A stretch of DNA of 64,000 nt from a bacterium (GTDB taxonomy: Bacteria > CLD3 > SB21). The notes under the pieces were generated by a model. That model was not told the origin of the DNA and did not search any database. It saw nothing but the letters and a program-made list of their open reading frames with translations. This document shows, piece by piece, positions 42,479-52,607 of the stretch; the stretch's first letter is position 1; each line of letters opens with the position of its first letter. Location: NCBI GenBank assembly GCA_008933615.1, contig WBUR01000012.1, positions 1 to 64,000 of the forward strand, written 5' to 3'. The translations under genes were made by a program, and so were the position numbers.

Positions 42479-43534
42479 ATGAAAATCCTAAAATTCGCAG
42501 CCACGTGCATACTGCTGGCCGGTTTAACTCTGGGACCGCTCTGGGCACAGGGAAAAACCTCGATGGATGCAGAAAAACAAGGGATTGCCATTGTCCCTTT
42601 CGATTACGTGGCGCTGAGCAAGAATTACGGAGCGACCGAATCCTATTCCGCAACGGGTGCGCGATCGGTACAGTGGAGAGCCGGAAGTTCGGATGTTTTC
42701 TCCGATGCCGACCAAGTCAAGGCCTTCGCCGATGCGGCCACAGAAAAAGTGACCAATGCCTTCGTTAAACTGAAACGATTCAAAGTCCTTTCACGCAAGG
42801 ACGTTGAAAAGATCATGAACGAACAAAATTTTCAAATGTCCGATAATGTGAACACGGAAACTGCCGTCCAGATGGGCAATATGCTTGGAGCTGCTTACAT
42901 GGTGATGGGGCAAATGCAGAATGTGTCCGCCACAGAAATCAAAGACTCGAAAGGGAAAGCTACAAATTCGTACACCGGTAATGTAGAAATGCAGCTTCGC
43001 ATCGTGGATCTTGCAACGGGTGAAATTACGGCGTCGAAGGATTTTAAAGGCGACAAAGGAGGCGCTGAAGCCGCTGTAGCAGGTATGCTGGGCAGTTTTA
43101 TGAAAAAATCGGGAGGCGCAACCAATGTTGTTGCTACTCTTGGCGGTTCCAATACGCCGTCTAATGCGGCTTTTGCGGCGTTGGGCGAGGCTGAAGACAA
43201 GGTTTACGAATGGGCAAAATCGGCATTCCCGGTCGAAGGTGAAATTTTTGAAATTTTGAAGGAAAGTAAGAAAGAAGGCGCTGTGCGGGTCAATATAACT
43301 TGCGGCAAAGATATCGGCGTAAGAAAAGACGACATGTTCAAAGTTTATATTGAAACGGAAATAGAAGTTGCAGGCAAGATGCGTAAGAAGACTACCGATC
43401 TTGGTAAATTATCCGTAAAAACCGTAGCAGAAGACGGGTGGTCATCAATATGTGACGTTGAAAAAGGAGGAAAGACTATTTCTGATAATTTCAAAAACGG
43501 CGTGAAAATGAAAGTGGTAGGCGTAAAGAAATAA
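42479..43534 (+). CDS. CsgG-like secreted protein
   Basis: 351 residues from the ATG at 42479, which follows AGGAGGAG. A signal peptide is clear ('ILKFAATCILLAGLTLGPLWAQ'). The mature protein begins 'GIAIVPFDY' and contains 'FKVLSRKDVEKIMNEQNFQ' and 'LGAAYMVMGQM', the core pattern of the CsgG/curli-secretion and related penicillin-binding-activator LpoB folds. There is no lipobox cysteine, so it is probably periplasmic and soluble rather than a membrane pore. A terminator follows. Confidence 0.75.
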   Translation: MKILKFAATCILLAGLTLGPLWAQGKTSMDAEKQGIAIVPFDYVALSKNYGATESYSATGARSVQWRAGSSDVFSDADQVKAFADAATEKVTNAFVKLKRFKVLSRKDVEKIMNEQNFQMSDNVNTETAVQMGNMLGAAYMVMGQMQNVSATEIKDSKGKATNSYTGNVEMQLRIVDLATGEITASKDFKGDKGGAEAAVAGMLGSFMKKSGGATNVVATLGGSNTPSNAAFAALGEAEDKVYEWAKSAFPVEGEIFEILKESKKEGAVRVNITCGKDIGVRKDDMFKVYIETEIEVAGKMRKKTTDLGKLSVKTVAEDGWSSICDVEKGGKTISDNFKNGVKMKVVGVKK

Positions 43535-43556
43535 CTCTATTTTAATAGCAGATTCT

Positions 43557-43590
43557 AAAACTCCCGAATGGTTCAGTTCGGGAGTTTTTT
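43557..43590. terminator. Terminator between the CsgG-like and lipoprotein genes (bidirectional)
   Basis: AAAACTCCCGAA (43557-43568) pairs with TTCGGGAG (43577-43584) plus T-run on one side and A-run on the other, so it can work on both strands. The stop codon of the convergent lipoprotein gene (43573-43575) lies in its loop. Confidence 0.9.
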
Positions 43591-44163
43591 GTTTATAACC
43601 GTTCTCATAAATTCTTCAAAATTTCGTAACGACCCTTTAATCACCAACTCGTTACTCAATACGGAATCCAAGATTGCCGGCGTGTTTCTGAATCCTGAAT
43701 AATTCTTTATTAGCGAATAATTACTCCGAAGCCTGTCGAATGAATTCGTTAACGCGGTCAAATGCTCTTGATACTCTGAAGAAGGTTTCAATATAAGCGT
43801 GTGAAGGCTGTCGAGATAATCCATGTTATATTTTTCGGCCGACTTATAGTTCTCAGACTCGATAACCCTCTTTATTGCCGCCTTCCAGTCAGTGTTTGTT
43901 CCTGCACGCAACATCATCGCAAACCGCAGGTTAAAATCATTGCTGCGATGGCCGAGTTCAATGGAAAAAGCCAATATCCTGTCCTCGTATCTTTGATGCT
44001 TTAATGAATCCAAATTTCGTCCAGGTAAAATTGGAAACTCATTTGTAATTACGGTTTGCCGCTCGGGTTGCATCGTTGCTTCCGGTTCCGTTTTTTTCTT
44101 AGAGCAGGAAACGCCGATGACCATCAAAAATACGACGAAAAGTAGTAGATTGAGCTTTATCAT
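43573..44163 (-). CDS. Small lipoprotein of unknown function
   Basis: 196 residues from the ATG at 44163, chosen because it places the hydrophobic signal at the very N-terminus; a GTG at 44187 would add eight residues. The signal 'IKLNLLLFVVFLMVIGVSC' ends in a lipobox with Cys, followed by 'SKKKTEPEA', so the protein is probably lipid-anchored. The rest is helical and charged with no recognised domain. It starts 29 bases after leuS stops and shares its strand. Confidence 0.75.
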   Translation of the reverse strand: MIKLNLLLFVVFLMVIGVSCSKKKTEPEATMQPERQTVITNEFPILPGRNLDSLKHQRYEDRILAFSIELGHRSNDFNLRFAMMLRAGTNTDWKAAIKRVIESENYKSAEKYNMDYLDSLHTLILKPSSEYQEHLTALTNSFDRLRSNYSLIKNYSGFRNTPAILDSVLSNELVIKGSLRNFEEFMRTVINKKLPN

Positions 44164-44192
44164 GAGTAACTGACTTTTTAATGCCACGTAAG

Positions 44193-46646
44193 TTAACCTT
44201 TGATTACGATGTTTACTAATTTATCCGGCACGACGATCATTTTCACAATTGCTTTTCCTTCGATCCAATGTCCTGCCTTTTCTTTTGCCATCTTTTCGAG
44301 AACATCTTTCGAGGCGCCCTTTTCGACAAAAAGTTTATCGCGCAATTTTCCATTCACTTGTACAACCACCGTAATTTCATCATCCACAGTTAATGTTTCA
44401 TTATACTCCGGGAATGAAGCTCTTGCCAGCGACGTTGTATGGCCTAATTTTTCCCATAGTTCCTCCGCAAGATGGGGCGCGAAAGGCGCTAGCACCAGTA
44501 CAAACGGTTCAAGGATCTTTCTAGGACGTACTGTCGTCGGCGTCATCTCATTGACAAAAATCATCATTTGTGAAATGGCCGTATTAAAGCTTAGTGTTTC
44601 AATATCGCCGCTGACTTTCTTGATCGTTTTATGGAGAATTTTTTTCAGTTCCTGCGACGGTTCGATATCTTGAAGTTGTGAACTGATCCTTCCCTCCGCA
44701 TCGATGTAGAGCCGCCATACGCGCTGGAGAAAACGATACACACCTTCAACTCCATTCGTACTCCAGGGCTTCACTTGTGTCAAAGGCCCCATAAACATTT
44801 CATACAATCGAACGGCGTCAGCTCCGTATTTGGAAATAATATCGTCGGGATTAACCACATTGCCGCGAGACTTGGACATCTTCTGGGAGTCTTCGCCAAG
44901 TATGAGACCTTGATTTACAAGTTTCACAAACGGCTCTTTCGTTGAAACCAATCCCATATCATACAGAACCTTGTGCCAGAAACGCGCATAGAGCAAATGA
45001 AGCACGGCATGTTCCGCGCCGCCGATATACGTATCAACAGGCATCCAGTATTTTTCTTTTTCAGGATCGCAAAAAACTTTTTCATTGTGGGGGTCGCAGT
45101 ACCGAAGATAATACCAGCATGAACCCGCCCACTGCGGCATGGTATTGGTTTCGCGGCGGGCTTTATTTCCGCTGGATGGATCAACTGTATTCACCCACGA
45201 TTCCATCGCGGCAAGCGGCGATTCACCGGTTCCGGCCGGCTTGTAGGAACTCAGTTCCGGCAGCATCAGCGGCAATTCAGATTCCTCCAGCGGCTTGATG
45301 GCGCCGTCTTCCATATGTATCAGAGGAAAAGGTTCTCCCCAATATCGCTGACGCGAAAAAAGCCAGTCGCGGAGTTTATAGTTTATTTTCGACTTGCCCA
45401 TACTTTTCTTCTCAAGCCATTCGATGGTTTTTTTCTTGGCATCGTTGATCATAAGCCCATTAAGAAAATCACTATTGATTGCCGGACCGTCTCCGGTATA
45501 CGCTTTACCGTCAAAACCCGAGGGCGGCTGAACCGTGCGAAGGATCGGTAATTTGTACATTTCAGCAAATTCCCAATCTCTTTCGTCCTGCCCGGGAACC
45601 GCCATGATCGCGCCCGTACCGTAACTGATCAAAACATAATCCGCAATCCAGATCGGAATTTCTTTTTGATTTGCCGGATTGATCGCGAACGCGCCTGTCC
45701 ATACACCGGATTTCTCTTTTGCAAGTTCAGTCCGTTCCATATCACTTTTGAGCGCGGCTTTGCGTCTGTACTCATTGACAATTTTCTTTTGTTCGGAAAC
45801 AGTAATTTTTTCCACCAGAGGATGTTCCGGCGCCAGAACCATGTACGTTGCCCCGAAAATCGTATCCGGACGGGTGGTGAATACCGAAAGAGTATCGGAA
45901 ACGTCTTTGATCTTGAAGTGAATCTCTGCGCCTTCACTTTTCCCGATCCAGTTGCGCTGCATATCTTTAATGCTTTCCGGCCAATCAACCAATTCAAGAT
46001 CTTCAAGAAGCCGATCTGCATACTTTGTAATTTTCAGCATCCACTGATGCATCGGTTTTCGAACTACCGTAAACCCTTTTTCGATCTGTTCCGGTACTTC
46101 TTCATTGGCGAGTACAGTGCCGAGTTCCGGACACCAGTTCACAGGAACTTCGGCGATATAGGCAAGCCCTCGTTTGTACAGCTGTAAAAAGATCCATTGC
46201 GTCCACTTGAAATATTTTGGATCGGTGGTATTGACTTCTCGGTCCCAGTCATAGGAAAACCCGAACATTTTCAGCTGGCGGCGAAACGTGTCGATATTCT
46301 GCTGTGTGGTGATAGCGGGATGAACGCCGGTTTTGACGGCATACTGCTCCGCCGGCAAGCCGAAAGCATCCCAGCCCATCGGATGCAGGACGTTAAACCC
46401 TTTCATACGTTTATACCGTGCAATGATATCCGTCGCGGTATATCCCTCCGGATGGCCGACATGCAAGCCCGCGCCCGATGGGTACGGAAACATATCAAGC
46501 ACGTAATACCGTTTATCTTTTGGAAATGACGGGTCTTCGGTGGTCTTGAATGTTTGATTCTTTTCCCAATAATCCTGCCATTTTCTTTCGATTTCATTAA
46601 AGTCGTATTTGGCTGCGTCTGCTCTCTGTTCCGGTTTTTCTGACAT
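44193..46646 (-). CDS. leuS: Leucyl-tRNA synthetase
   Basis: 817 residues, the bacterial LeuRS length. The HIGH-type motif is in '[15 protein letters not shown]' (residues about 57-71), the KMSKS loop is '[10 protein letters not shown]', and the CP1 editing region lies between them ('[13 protein letters not shown]', with the conserved Asp editing site in '[15 protein letters not shown]'). AAGGAAAGAAC precedes the ATG. It is divergent from icd across a repeat-bearing spacer. Confidence 0.98.
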   Translation of the reverse strand: MSEKPEQRADAAKYDFNEIERKWQDYWEKNQTFKTTEDPSFPKDKRYYVLDMFPYPSGAGLHVGHPEGYTATDIIARYKRMKGFNVLHPMGWDAFGLPAEQYAVKTGVHPAITTQQNIDTFRRQLKMFGFSYDWDREVNTTDPKYFKWTQWIFLQLYKRGLAYIAEVPVNWCPELGTVLANEEVPEQIEKGFTVVRKPMHQWMLKITKYADRLLEDLELVDWPESIKDMQRNWIGKSEGAEIHFKIKDVSDTLSVFTTRPDTIFGATYMVLAPEHPLVEKITVSEQKKIVNEYRRKAALKSDMERTELAKEKSGVWTGAFAINPANQKEIPIWIADYVLISYGTGAIMAVPGQDERDWEFAEMYKLPILRTVQPPSGFDGKAYTGDGPAINSDFLNGLMINDAKKKTIEWLEKKSMGKSKINYKLRDWLFSRQRYWGEPFPLIHMEDGAIKPLEESELPLMLPELSSYKPAGTGESPLAAMESWVNTVDPSSGNKARRETNTMPQWAGSCWYYLRYCDPHNEKVFCDPEKEKYWMPVDTYIGGAEHAVLHLLYARFWHKVLYDMGLVSTKEPFVKLVNQGLILGEDSQKMSKSRGNVVNPDDIISKYGADAVRLYEMFMGPLTQVKPWSTNGVEGVYRFLQRVWRLYIDAEGRISSQLQDIEPSQELKKILHKTIKKVSGDIETLSFNTAISQMMIFVNEMTPTTVRPRKILEPFVLVLAPFAPHLAEELWEKLGHTTSLARASFPEYNETLTVDDEITVVVQVNGKLRDKLFVEKGASKDVLEKMAKEKAGHWIEGKAIVKMIVVPDKLVNIVIKG

Positions 46647-47194
46647 GTTCTTTCCTTGAGTGTAAATATTCCCGCAAATGGCTCAGATGGACGCAAATAA
46701 AAAACGTCGATTGCGTGCGATACGGGTTACATAACTTAATGCGCTTATCGGATTCTCTCACAGTTAGCGAATTACTTGTCAGCCTGAGCTTGTCGAAGGC
46801 TGATTTTATTGATCGTTTGTCATGCTTCGACAGCTGCTCCTGAGCCCTGCCGAAGGGCTCAGCATGACTTTGTGAGCCAACCCGATGAGCAGGTAACTTA
46901 ATGCGGTAGCGGAAATGGTTTCCGAGAACTACAGCGCACGAATTATAAAAAAAGTGTGTGCCAAATGCAACCCCTCCTTAGCCTCATTTAAAACTGAAGG
47001 GACTGGGTATGTTTTCAGCTGCCACACTCAAAAAAAAGTGCAAAATCATGACGAAAGTCATAGTTTATTGAGATTTTTTTTACGAAAATTAGACTATTAA
47101 TCTTAGAATTCGGCTATTAATTGACCGAAATTCTGAATTCAAGAAGACTAAAAAGTTTCAAATCATATTCAACTAAAATATCAGGAGACTGATT
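46647..47194. other. Spacer between leuS and icd, with repeats
   Basis: 548 bases without a supported gene. It contains a short CCCGCAAAT-type fragment near 46668, a 12-base direct repeat TAACTTAATGCG (46732-46743 and 46894-46905) and, between those copies, hairpin repeat copy B. The AT-rich stretch 47040-47180 must hold the icd promoter, but boxes are not clear. AGGAG precedes the icd ATG. Confidence 0.55.
46778..46891. repeat. CTTGTCGAAGG-family hairpin repeat, copy B
   Basis: GTCAGCC (46778-46784) pairs with GGCTGA (46798-46803), then GTCATGCT (46819-46826) pairs with AGCATGAC (46861-46868), with inner arms TGAGCCC and GGGCTCA. The layout matches copy A at 41143-41259, including a 20-base tail. 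A 12-base direct repeat flanks the element at 46732 and 46894. Confidence 0.8.
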
Positions 47195-48592
47195 ATGTAC
47201 AAGGATATTCAAGTGCCAAAGGACGGCGCAAAGATCACTATTGACAACGGAAAACTGAAAGTACCGGATAATCCAATTATACCATTCGTCGAAGGCGACG
47301 GCACGGGACGTGACATCTGGCGGGCATCGGTTCGCGTTTTTGACGCTGCGGTTGCGAAAGCTTACGGCGGAAAACGCAAGATGCACTGGATGGAAGTGTA
47401 CGCCGGTGAAAAATCATTTAAGATGTCCCAAAGCTGGCTTCCGGATGAGACGGTCGAAGCTTTTAAGGAATTTTTGGTCGGCATCAAAGGACCATTAACA
47501 ACGCCGATCGGCGGCGGCATCCGCTCGCTGAATGTAGCGCTTCGTAAACTGCTTGATCTGTATGTTTGCCTGCGCCCGGTTCGTTGGTACAAAGGCGTTC
47601 CCTCCCCGGTCATTCATCCTGAATATGTGGACATGGTTATTTTCCGAGAAAATACTGAGGATATCTATACCGGCATCGAGTTTCAATACGGCACAGAGGA
47701 CAATAAAAAGTTCAAACAGGTTTTTAAGGAAGCCTTTCCAAAAGAATACGCTAAAATGCGATTCCCGGATACAGCCGGTATAGGGATCAAGCCGGTTTCC
47801 GTCGAAGGTACTGAACGTCTGGTTCGCGCCGCAATCACGTGGGCGCTGCTGAATAAACGCAAGAGCGTGAATTTCGTACACAAGGGCAATATTATGAAAT
47901 TTACGGAAGGCGCTTTCAAGGATTGGGGTTACACACTGGCCGCGCGTGAATTCAGAAACCAGATCGTTACCGAACGCGAAACATGGATTCTGGGAAATAA
48001 AGAAAAAAACGCCAACCTGAGCGTGGAAGAAAACGCCAAGGCGATCGACCCCGGTTTTGACATGATGTCGCCGGCACAGCAAAACGACATTACGAAGGAA
48101 GTTGAAGCGGCGCTGAAATTATGGGATACGCATGGCGACGGCAAGTGGAAATCCATGCTTCTCATTAAAGATTCCATTGCCGACGTGAGTCTGCAATTTA
48201 CTCTGATTCGTCCGCGCGATTATGATGTGATTGCCACGCTTAACTTGAACGGCGATTATCTCTCCGACGCGCTTGCCGCGCAGGTTGGCGGCATCGGGAT
48301 TGCGCCCGGCGCTAATATTAACTATGTCACGGGGCATGCGATATTCGAAGCGACGCACGGAACGGCTCCAAAATATGCCGATCTCGACAAGGTGAATCCC
48401 GGCTCGGTAATTCTTTCTGGCGAAATGATGTTCCGTTATATGGGCTGGACTGAAGTGGCCGACCTGATCGTCAAAGGCATGGAAGGGGCTGTAGCTGCCA
48501 AGACCGTTACATACGATTTTGCCCGCTTAATGGACGGCGCAAAAGAGATCAAGTGCAGCGAATTTGCAGATGCAATGATCAAACACATGTAA
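47195..48592 (+). CDS. icd: NADP-dependent isocitrate dehydrogenase
   Basis: 465 residues of the type I family, somewhat longer than E. coli Icd (416). Substrate residues are in '[24 protein letters not shown]' (phosphorylatable Ser included) and '[12 protein letters not shown]'; metal Asp residues are in '[16 protein letters not shown]'. The coenzyme site '[17 protein letters not shown]' keeps the Lys-Tyr pair typical of NADP use. It oxidises isocitrate to 2-oxoglutarate. The extra length is an insertion around 250-320 ('[15 protein letters not shown]...'). A bidirectional terminator follows. Confidence 0.96.
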   Translation: MYKDIQVPKDGAKITIDNGKLKVPDNPIIPFVEGDGTGRDIWRASVRVFDAAVAKAYGGKRKMHWMEVYAGEKSFKMSQSWLPDETVEAFKEFLVGIKGPLTTPIGGGIRSLNVALRKLLDLYVCLRPVRWYKGVPSPVIHPEYVDMVIFRENTEDIYTGIEFQYGTEDNKKFKQVFKEAFPKEYAKMRFPDTAGIGIKPVSVEGTERLVRAAITWALLNKRKSVNFVHKGNIMKFTEGAFKDWGYTLAAREFRNQIVTERETWILGNKEKNANLSVEENAKAIDPGFDMMSPAQQNDITKEVEAALKLWDTHGDGKWKSMLLIKDSIADVSLQFTLIRPRDYDVIATLNLNGDYLSDALAAQVGGIGIAPGANINYVTGHAIFEATHGTAPKYADLDKVNPGSVILSGEMMFRYMGWTEVADLIVKGMEGAVAAKTVTYDFARLMDGAKEIKCSEFADAMIKHM

Positions 48593-48612
48593 GAAGATAA
48601 AATCAGATTTCT

Positions 48613-48653
48613 AAAAAAAGTCACCCTGACTTGTCGAAGGGTGACTTTTTTTT
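48613..48653. terminator. Bidirectional terminator between icd and pepE
   Basis: GTCACCC (48620-48626) pairs with GGGTGAC (48639-48645), with an A-run before and T-run after, so it can stop both icd and the convergent pepE. Its loop, TGACTTGTCGAA, carries the core of the repeat family seen at 41.2 and 46.8 kb. Confidence 0.92.
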
Positions 48654-48688
48654 ATTGTACTTTTTGAATTAATTCCGAAGGCCGTGAG

Positions 48689-49387
48689 TTACTTCAACAA
48701 AAAATCCAGATTGGCGCCTGGCTTATATTCGGCCGGTACTTCATTTTTCCTGAAAATTTTCGTACCGTTGATCCCTCCAAGCATAACGGATGCGCCTTCG
48801 ATGCGAAGCCAAGCTCCTTCGCGCAAACCCACGACGACGGTATCGTTCATTTCGTGGAACTCATTGATTCGCTGTTCGCGTGTCTCGCCTTGATGGGTAG
48901 AATTCGGATCCGGATCAATATAGTGCGGATTGATATTGAACGGCACGAGCCCCAGCGCGTCAAATGTCGGCGGATACACGATCGGCATGTCGTTGGTCGT
49001 CTTGATCGAAACGGTGGCAACATTGGTTCCGGCGCTTGCGCCGATGTAAGGCATGCCGTTTTGAACTTTTTCCCGTATGACCGTAATTATTTTCTCGTCG
49101 TACATTCGTTTTAACAAACGAAATGTATTTCCTCCGCCGATATGAATTGCTGAGGCGGTTTTCACGCCCTCACCGGGATCTTTGAATTCATGAATGGAAC
49201 GAACATCAATACCCATCTTTGCGTAGCGCTCACGGGTTTTGGCCGTGTAGCCGTCCAGATCATTGAGGGCGTATGGAACAAATAAGATCGATCTAATTTC
49301 GCCAAGAAAATCTTTGATCTCGCCGGCGCAGTGATCAAGAAAACCGCCGCCGTAATTGGTGGAATTGCTGATGAGAAGTAGTCGCAT
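48689..49387 (-). CDS. pepE: Peptidase E (alpha-aspartyl dipeptidase)
   Basis: 232 residues, the family size. The class-I-amidotransferase-like fold has the nucleophile Ser in 'YIGASAGTNVA', preceded by 'AIHIGGGNTFRLLKRM', and an active-site His in 'NPHYID'. It cleaves Asp-X dipeptides in the cytoplasm. AAGGAAA lies 7-8 bases before the ATG. It is convergent with icd. Upstream lies a 9-base tandem repeat array. Confidence 0.93.
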   Translation of the reverse strand: MRLLLISNSTNYGGGFLDHCAGEIKDFLGEIRSILFVPYALNDLDGYTAKTRERYAKMGIDVRSIHEFKDPGEGVKTASAIHIGGGNTFRLLKRMYDEKIITVIREKVQNGMPYIGASAGTNVATVSIKTTNDMPIVYPPTFDALGLVPFNINPHYIDPDPNSTHQGETREQRINEFHEMNDTVVVGLREGAWLRIEGASVMLGGINGTKIFRKNEVPAEYKPGANLDFLLK

Positions 49388-49414
49388 AGTTTTTTCCTTA
49401 AGTTATATAATTAT

Positions 49415-49484
49415 CAGTGATCATCGTGATCATCGTAACCATCGCGACCATCGTGAACATCGTAAACACCGTGAACACCGTGAA
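49415..49484. repeat. 9-bp tandem repeat array
   Basis: Seven full units of CAYCGYRAN run from 49422 to 49484 (CATCGTGAT, CATCGTAAC, CATCGCGAC, CATCGTGAA, CATCGTAAA, CACCGTGAA twice), preceded by a partial unit at 49415. Unit length is a multiple of three. It lies 28 bases upstream of the pepE start, in its probable promoter region, so copy-number change could alter pepE expression. Confidence 0.85.
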
Positions 49485-49494
49485 TGCTATCAAC

Positions 49495-49632
49495 TTACAA
49501 ATCGGCTAAATAATAAACATCTTTCACAGCTTTTCCGCTTTTTTCTTGTTTCACAACCAAGGCTCCTTTGGCCCGTAATTCAATAATTCTCGGGTTAATA
49601 TAATTTGTGTCTTCATGACAATTCTCCGTCAA
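49495..49632 (-). CDS. Possible 45-residue small protein (TTG start)
   Basis: A short open frame on the minus strand between tex and pepE. It reads as a compact, charged product ('RIIELRAKGALVVKQEKSGK...VYYLADL') with coding-like composition. No in-frame ATG or GTG exists before an upstream stop, so a TTG at 49630-49632 is the only start. Only a weak CGGAA precedes it. It could be a real micro-protein, or the remnant of a decayed gene. No family recognised. Confidence 0.35.
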   Translation of the reverse strand: MTENCHEDTNYINPRIIELRAKGALVVKQEKSGKAVKDVYYLADL

Positions 49633-49707
49633 CGTTCCGCAGCATTAAGAAGTTATTAACGTGGAAATTGTGCAGCGGTTACTCGAATTGATGCAAAGTT
49701 TAACCAA

Positions 49708-51876
49708 TTACATCTTCATGGTCAATTGAATTCTCCCCTTGGCAATATCCACGCCCAGAACCTTTACGTCCACCACATCGCCCACTGCTACGACTTCCAT
49801 CGGGTTCTTCACGTACTTGTTGGACAACTGGCTGATATGAACCAGCCCGTCCTGTTTGACTCCGATATCCACAAAAGCGCCAAAATCAACTACGTTTCGA
49901 ACAGTTCCTTTGAGTGTCATGCCTTCCCGCAGATCCTCCATTTTCAACACATCGGACTTGAAAATCGGTTTCGGCATTTCTTCTCGCGGATCGCGCCCGG
50001 GTTTTTTTAAGTTTTCAAGAATATCCTTCAAGGTTGGCAAGCCCACGCCAACTTCGCCCGCAATATTTTCAAGAGGAAGATTTGAATTCTTTAATTGAAG
50101 ATCAAGGAGATTTCCTGCAATTTTTGGATCAACAATACTAAATTTACTAAGCAGTTTTTCCGTTGCCAGATAGGATTCCGGATGAATGGATGTGTTATCT
50201 AATACATTCTCTCCGTCAGGAATTCGCAGGAAGCCCGCGCATTGTTGAAAAGCTGCCGGTCCGATGCCGCTGACCTCCAGCAATTGTTCGCGCCGCACAA
50301 ATTTGCCTTTGGCATCCCGGAATCGAATGATCGACGTAGCCGTTTTAGACGAAAGCCCGGAAACATAGGTCAGCAGGGATGCGGAGGCCGTATTTAGATT
50401 GACGCCAACATAATTCACTGCAGATTCGACTACGGACGTCAGCGTATCGGCTAAACGTTTCTGATTGAGATCATGCTGATACTGTCCAACGCCGATGGAT
50501 TTAGGATCGATCTTAACCAATTCAGCAAGTGGGTCAAGCAAGCGTCTTGCAATAGAAATATTGCCGCGCTGAGACGCGTCAAGGTCAGGAAATTCCTCCT
50601 TCGCGATCTTCGATGTTGAATAGACCGATGCGCCGGCTTCACTGACGATAGTATAGACCAACTCCAGCTCCCCCTTCTCCTTTTTCAAATCGGCAATAAT
50701 ATCTGTAACCATGGCTTCGGTTTCCCGCGACGCTGTTCCGTTTCCGATTGAAATGACTGTCACCCAATATTTTTTGACGAAATTCTCTATGATTTTTATC
50801 GACGCATGAATTTCTTTCTGGGGTTCATGCGGATAAATCGTATCGCCGGCGAGATACTTACCGGTTTCGTCGATCACTGCAACCTTACAACCTGAACGGA
50901 ATCCCGGGTCGATGCCCATGATAACTTTGCCTTTGGTCGGAGCCTGAAGGAGTAAATTTTTCAGATTGACTCCAAAAACACCGATAGCATGTTCTTCCGC
51001 TTTTTCGGTGAACTCGCCACGCACTTCCCGTTCGATAGAAGGAGCGATCAGACGGTAATAGCCTTCCTGAATAGCTTCGACAACTTGTTCACGAAATATC
51101 GATTTTTGTTTTTTTATATATCGATTACCAATCAAATTACAACAAGTTTCTTCATCCACCTTGAGGTTGACTCGGAGTTTTTCTTCACGTTCGCCGCGAT
51201 TGACCGCCAGAATGCGATGCGGCGGCATTTTGTTAATCGCTTCTTTGTAATCGTGGTACATTTCGTAATCTTTGTCATCTTCCGCTTTTTTCTCCACAAT
51301 CAGAATTCCATCGTCTTTGGTGAATTCACGAATGACTTTACGAACGCCCGCATCTTCGCTGATCATTTCTGCGACTATATCCCGCGCGCCCTGCAGAGCC
51401 TCTTCGACAGACCCCACTTTCTTTTCAACGCTAATATATTCTTTCGCATAATCCTCGACAGCGCCCCGTATCACTTCCTGAGCCAAAATTATGAGAGCCA
51501 AAGGTTCAAGGCCTTTCTCCTTCGCAATAATTCCTTTGGTTCGACGTTTTGGTTTGAAAGGCAGGTAGAGATCTTCAAGCTCTTGTAATTTTGCAGCGCT
51601 TTCAATTTTCTTCCTGAGTTCTTCAGTCAGTTTCCCCTGTTCGTCAATGGACTTTAGAACCGTTTCTTTTCGAGCTTCGAGGGCGCGATAGTACGTCACC
51701 TTATCAAGAATACCGCGTATCTGATTTTCATCCAGACTGCCCGTAACTTCTTTTCGATAACGTGTGATAAAAGGAACCGTGTTTTCGAGATCAAGCAGTT
51801 CCACCGTTGCATGAATATTCCGTTCAGTAATGGATAACTCTTTTGCGATTAATCTAATGATGTCATGTTCGGTCAT
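49708..51876 (-). CDS. tex: Tex-family RNA-binding transcription accessory protein
   Basis: 722 residues from the ATG at 51876, preceded by CAGGAG; an in-frame ATG at 51918 is less likely because the ribosome-binding site would lie inside the coding sequence. The order is Tex: N-terminal helical region, YqgF-like RNase-H fold ('GIDPGFRSGCKVAVID'), helix-hairpin-helix repeats ('ASASLLTYVSGLSSKTATSII', 'LLEVSGIGPAAFQQCAGFLRI') and a C-terminal S1 domain ('GMTLKGTVRNVVDFGAFVDIG'). It binds RNA or nucleic acid during transcription, with an unclear exact role. Confidence 0.95.
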   Translation of the reverse strand: MTEHDIIRLIAKELSITERNIHATVELLDLENTVPFITRYRKEVTGSLDENQIRGILDKVTYYRALEARKETVLKSIDEQGKLTEELRKKIESAAKLQELEDLYLPFKPKRRTKGIIAKEKGLEPLALIILAQEVIRGAVEDYAKEYISVEKKVGSVEEALQGARDIVAEMISEDAGVRKVIREFTKDDGILIVEKKAEDDKDYEMYHDYKEAINKMPPHRILAVNRGEREEKLRVNLKVDEETCCNLIGNRYIKKQKSIFREQVVEAIQEGYYRLIAPSIEREVRGEFTEKAEEHAIGVFGVNLKNLLLQAPTKGKVIMGIDPGFRSGCKVAVIDETGKYLAGDTIYPHEPQKEIHASIKIIENFVKKYWVTVISIGNGTASRETEAMVTDIIADLKKEKGELELVYTIVSEAGASVYSTSKIAKEEFPDLDASQRGNISIARRLLDPLAELVKIDPKSIGVGQYQHDLNQKRLADTLTSVVESAVNYVGVNLNTASASLLTYVSGLSSKTATSIIRFRDAKGKFVRREQLLEVSGIGPAAFQQCAGFLRIPDGENVLDNTSIHPESYLATEKLLSKFSIVDPKIAGNLLDLQLKNSNLPLENIAGEVGVGLPTLKDILENLKKPGRDPREEMPKPIFKSDVLKMEDLREGMTLKGTVRNVVDFGAFVDIGVKQDGLVHISQLSNKYVKNPMEVVAVGDVVDVKVLGVDIAKGRIQLTMKM

Positions 51877-52115
51877 GAAACAATACTCCTGAGTGATAAA
51901 GCAGGCCGCAGAAATCAAAGAGGCACTATGAGCCCGAAAATTATTTTCGATCTGTGTGTCAGTTGGATGTTGAGTTTATTTTAGCGTTTGAATAATAACC
52001 GTTTTGGAATGAAAATACAAGGGGCTGAATATTACGTAATAACTCGTATTGAGCATTCAACTGAATAGAGTAAATTAGGATACATTTATCTAAAATAACT
52101 ATTTCATTCAGATCA

Positions 52116-52580
52116 TTGAAAACCTATCTTCTGAAAAGAACCCAGGTAATTCGTAGCCCATTGGCTAAGGTCTTTGAGTTTTTTGAATCGCCTGAAAACC
52201 TTTCGATAATTACACCGCCATGGTTACGGTTTGTTATAAAGACGCCATTGCCAATCGATATGAGATCCGGCACCGTGATTGAATACACCATACGATGGCT
52301 TGGCATACCGGTTCGATGGAAAACTAAAATTACGGACTATGAACCGCCGTTACGTTTTGTTGACGAACAAATCACTGGTCCTTATTCCTTATGGCACCAT
52401 ACACATGTTTTTCGTGAAACAAAAGGGATGACTGAAATGACAGACACGGTACGATACCGGCTCCCGTTCGGCATCTTCGGCCAACTGGTTCATTGGCTTC
52501 TGGTGCACAGACAATTACAAAAAATTTTTGATTTTCGCTATCGAGCAATCGAAACGATATTCAATAGCATCCATTCTTAA
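52116..52580 (+). CDS. SRPBCC-family protein
   Basis: 154 residues beginning with TTG; no ATG fits. The START/SRPBCC pattern is visible: 'TQVIRSPLAKVFEFFESPENL' at the N-terminus, 'ITDYEPPLRFVDEQITGPYSLWHHTHVF' in the middle and a C-terminal helix. These are hydrophobic-ligand-binding cups. It sits 27 bases before a TIGR01777 epimerase-like gene; in several lineages the two are fused, so they are probably functional partners. Confidence 0.8.
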   Translation: MKTYLLKRTQVIRSPLAKVFEFFESPENLSIITPPWLRFVIKTPLPIDMRSGTVIEYTIRWLGIPVRWKTKITDYEPPLRFVDEQITGPYSLWHHTHVFRETKGMTEMTDTVRYRLPFGIFGQLVHWLLVHRQLQKIFDFRYRAIETIFNSIHS

Positions 52581-52607
52581 CAGGTGAATTGAAACGCGGA
52601 GTATTTT

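Noticed and set aside
46915-47100. 61-codon + strand frame in the leuS-icd spacer
   Set aside because: No ribosome-binding site, no recognisable domain and it lies in a promoter-bearing spacer.
47495-48082. 195-codon open frame on the - strand
   Set aside because: Antisense to icd, whose catalytic motifs are complete.
49415-49484. Possible CRISPR array
   Set aside because: Units are 9 bases with no unique spacers, and no cas gene is present.
49356-49586. Frame encoding a His/Arg-rich peptide
   Set aside because: It is produced by the 9-base tandem repeat and has no start signals.
50989-51588. 199-codon open frame on the + strand
   Set aside because: Antisense to tex; the product is Phe-rich and looks like a reverse-complement artefact.
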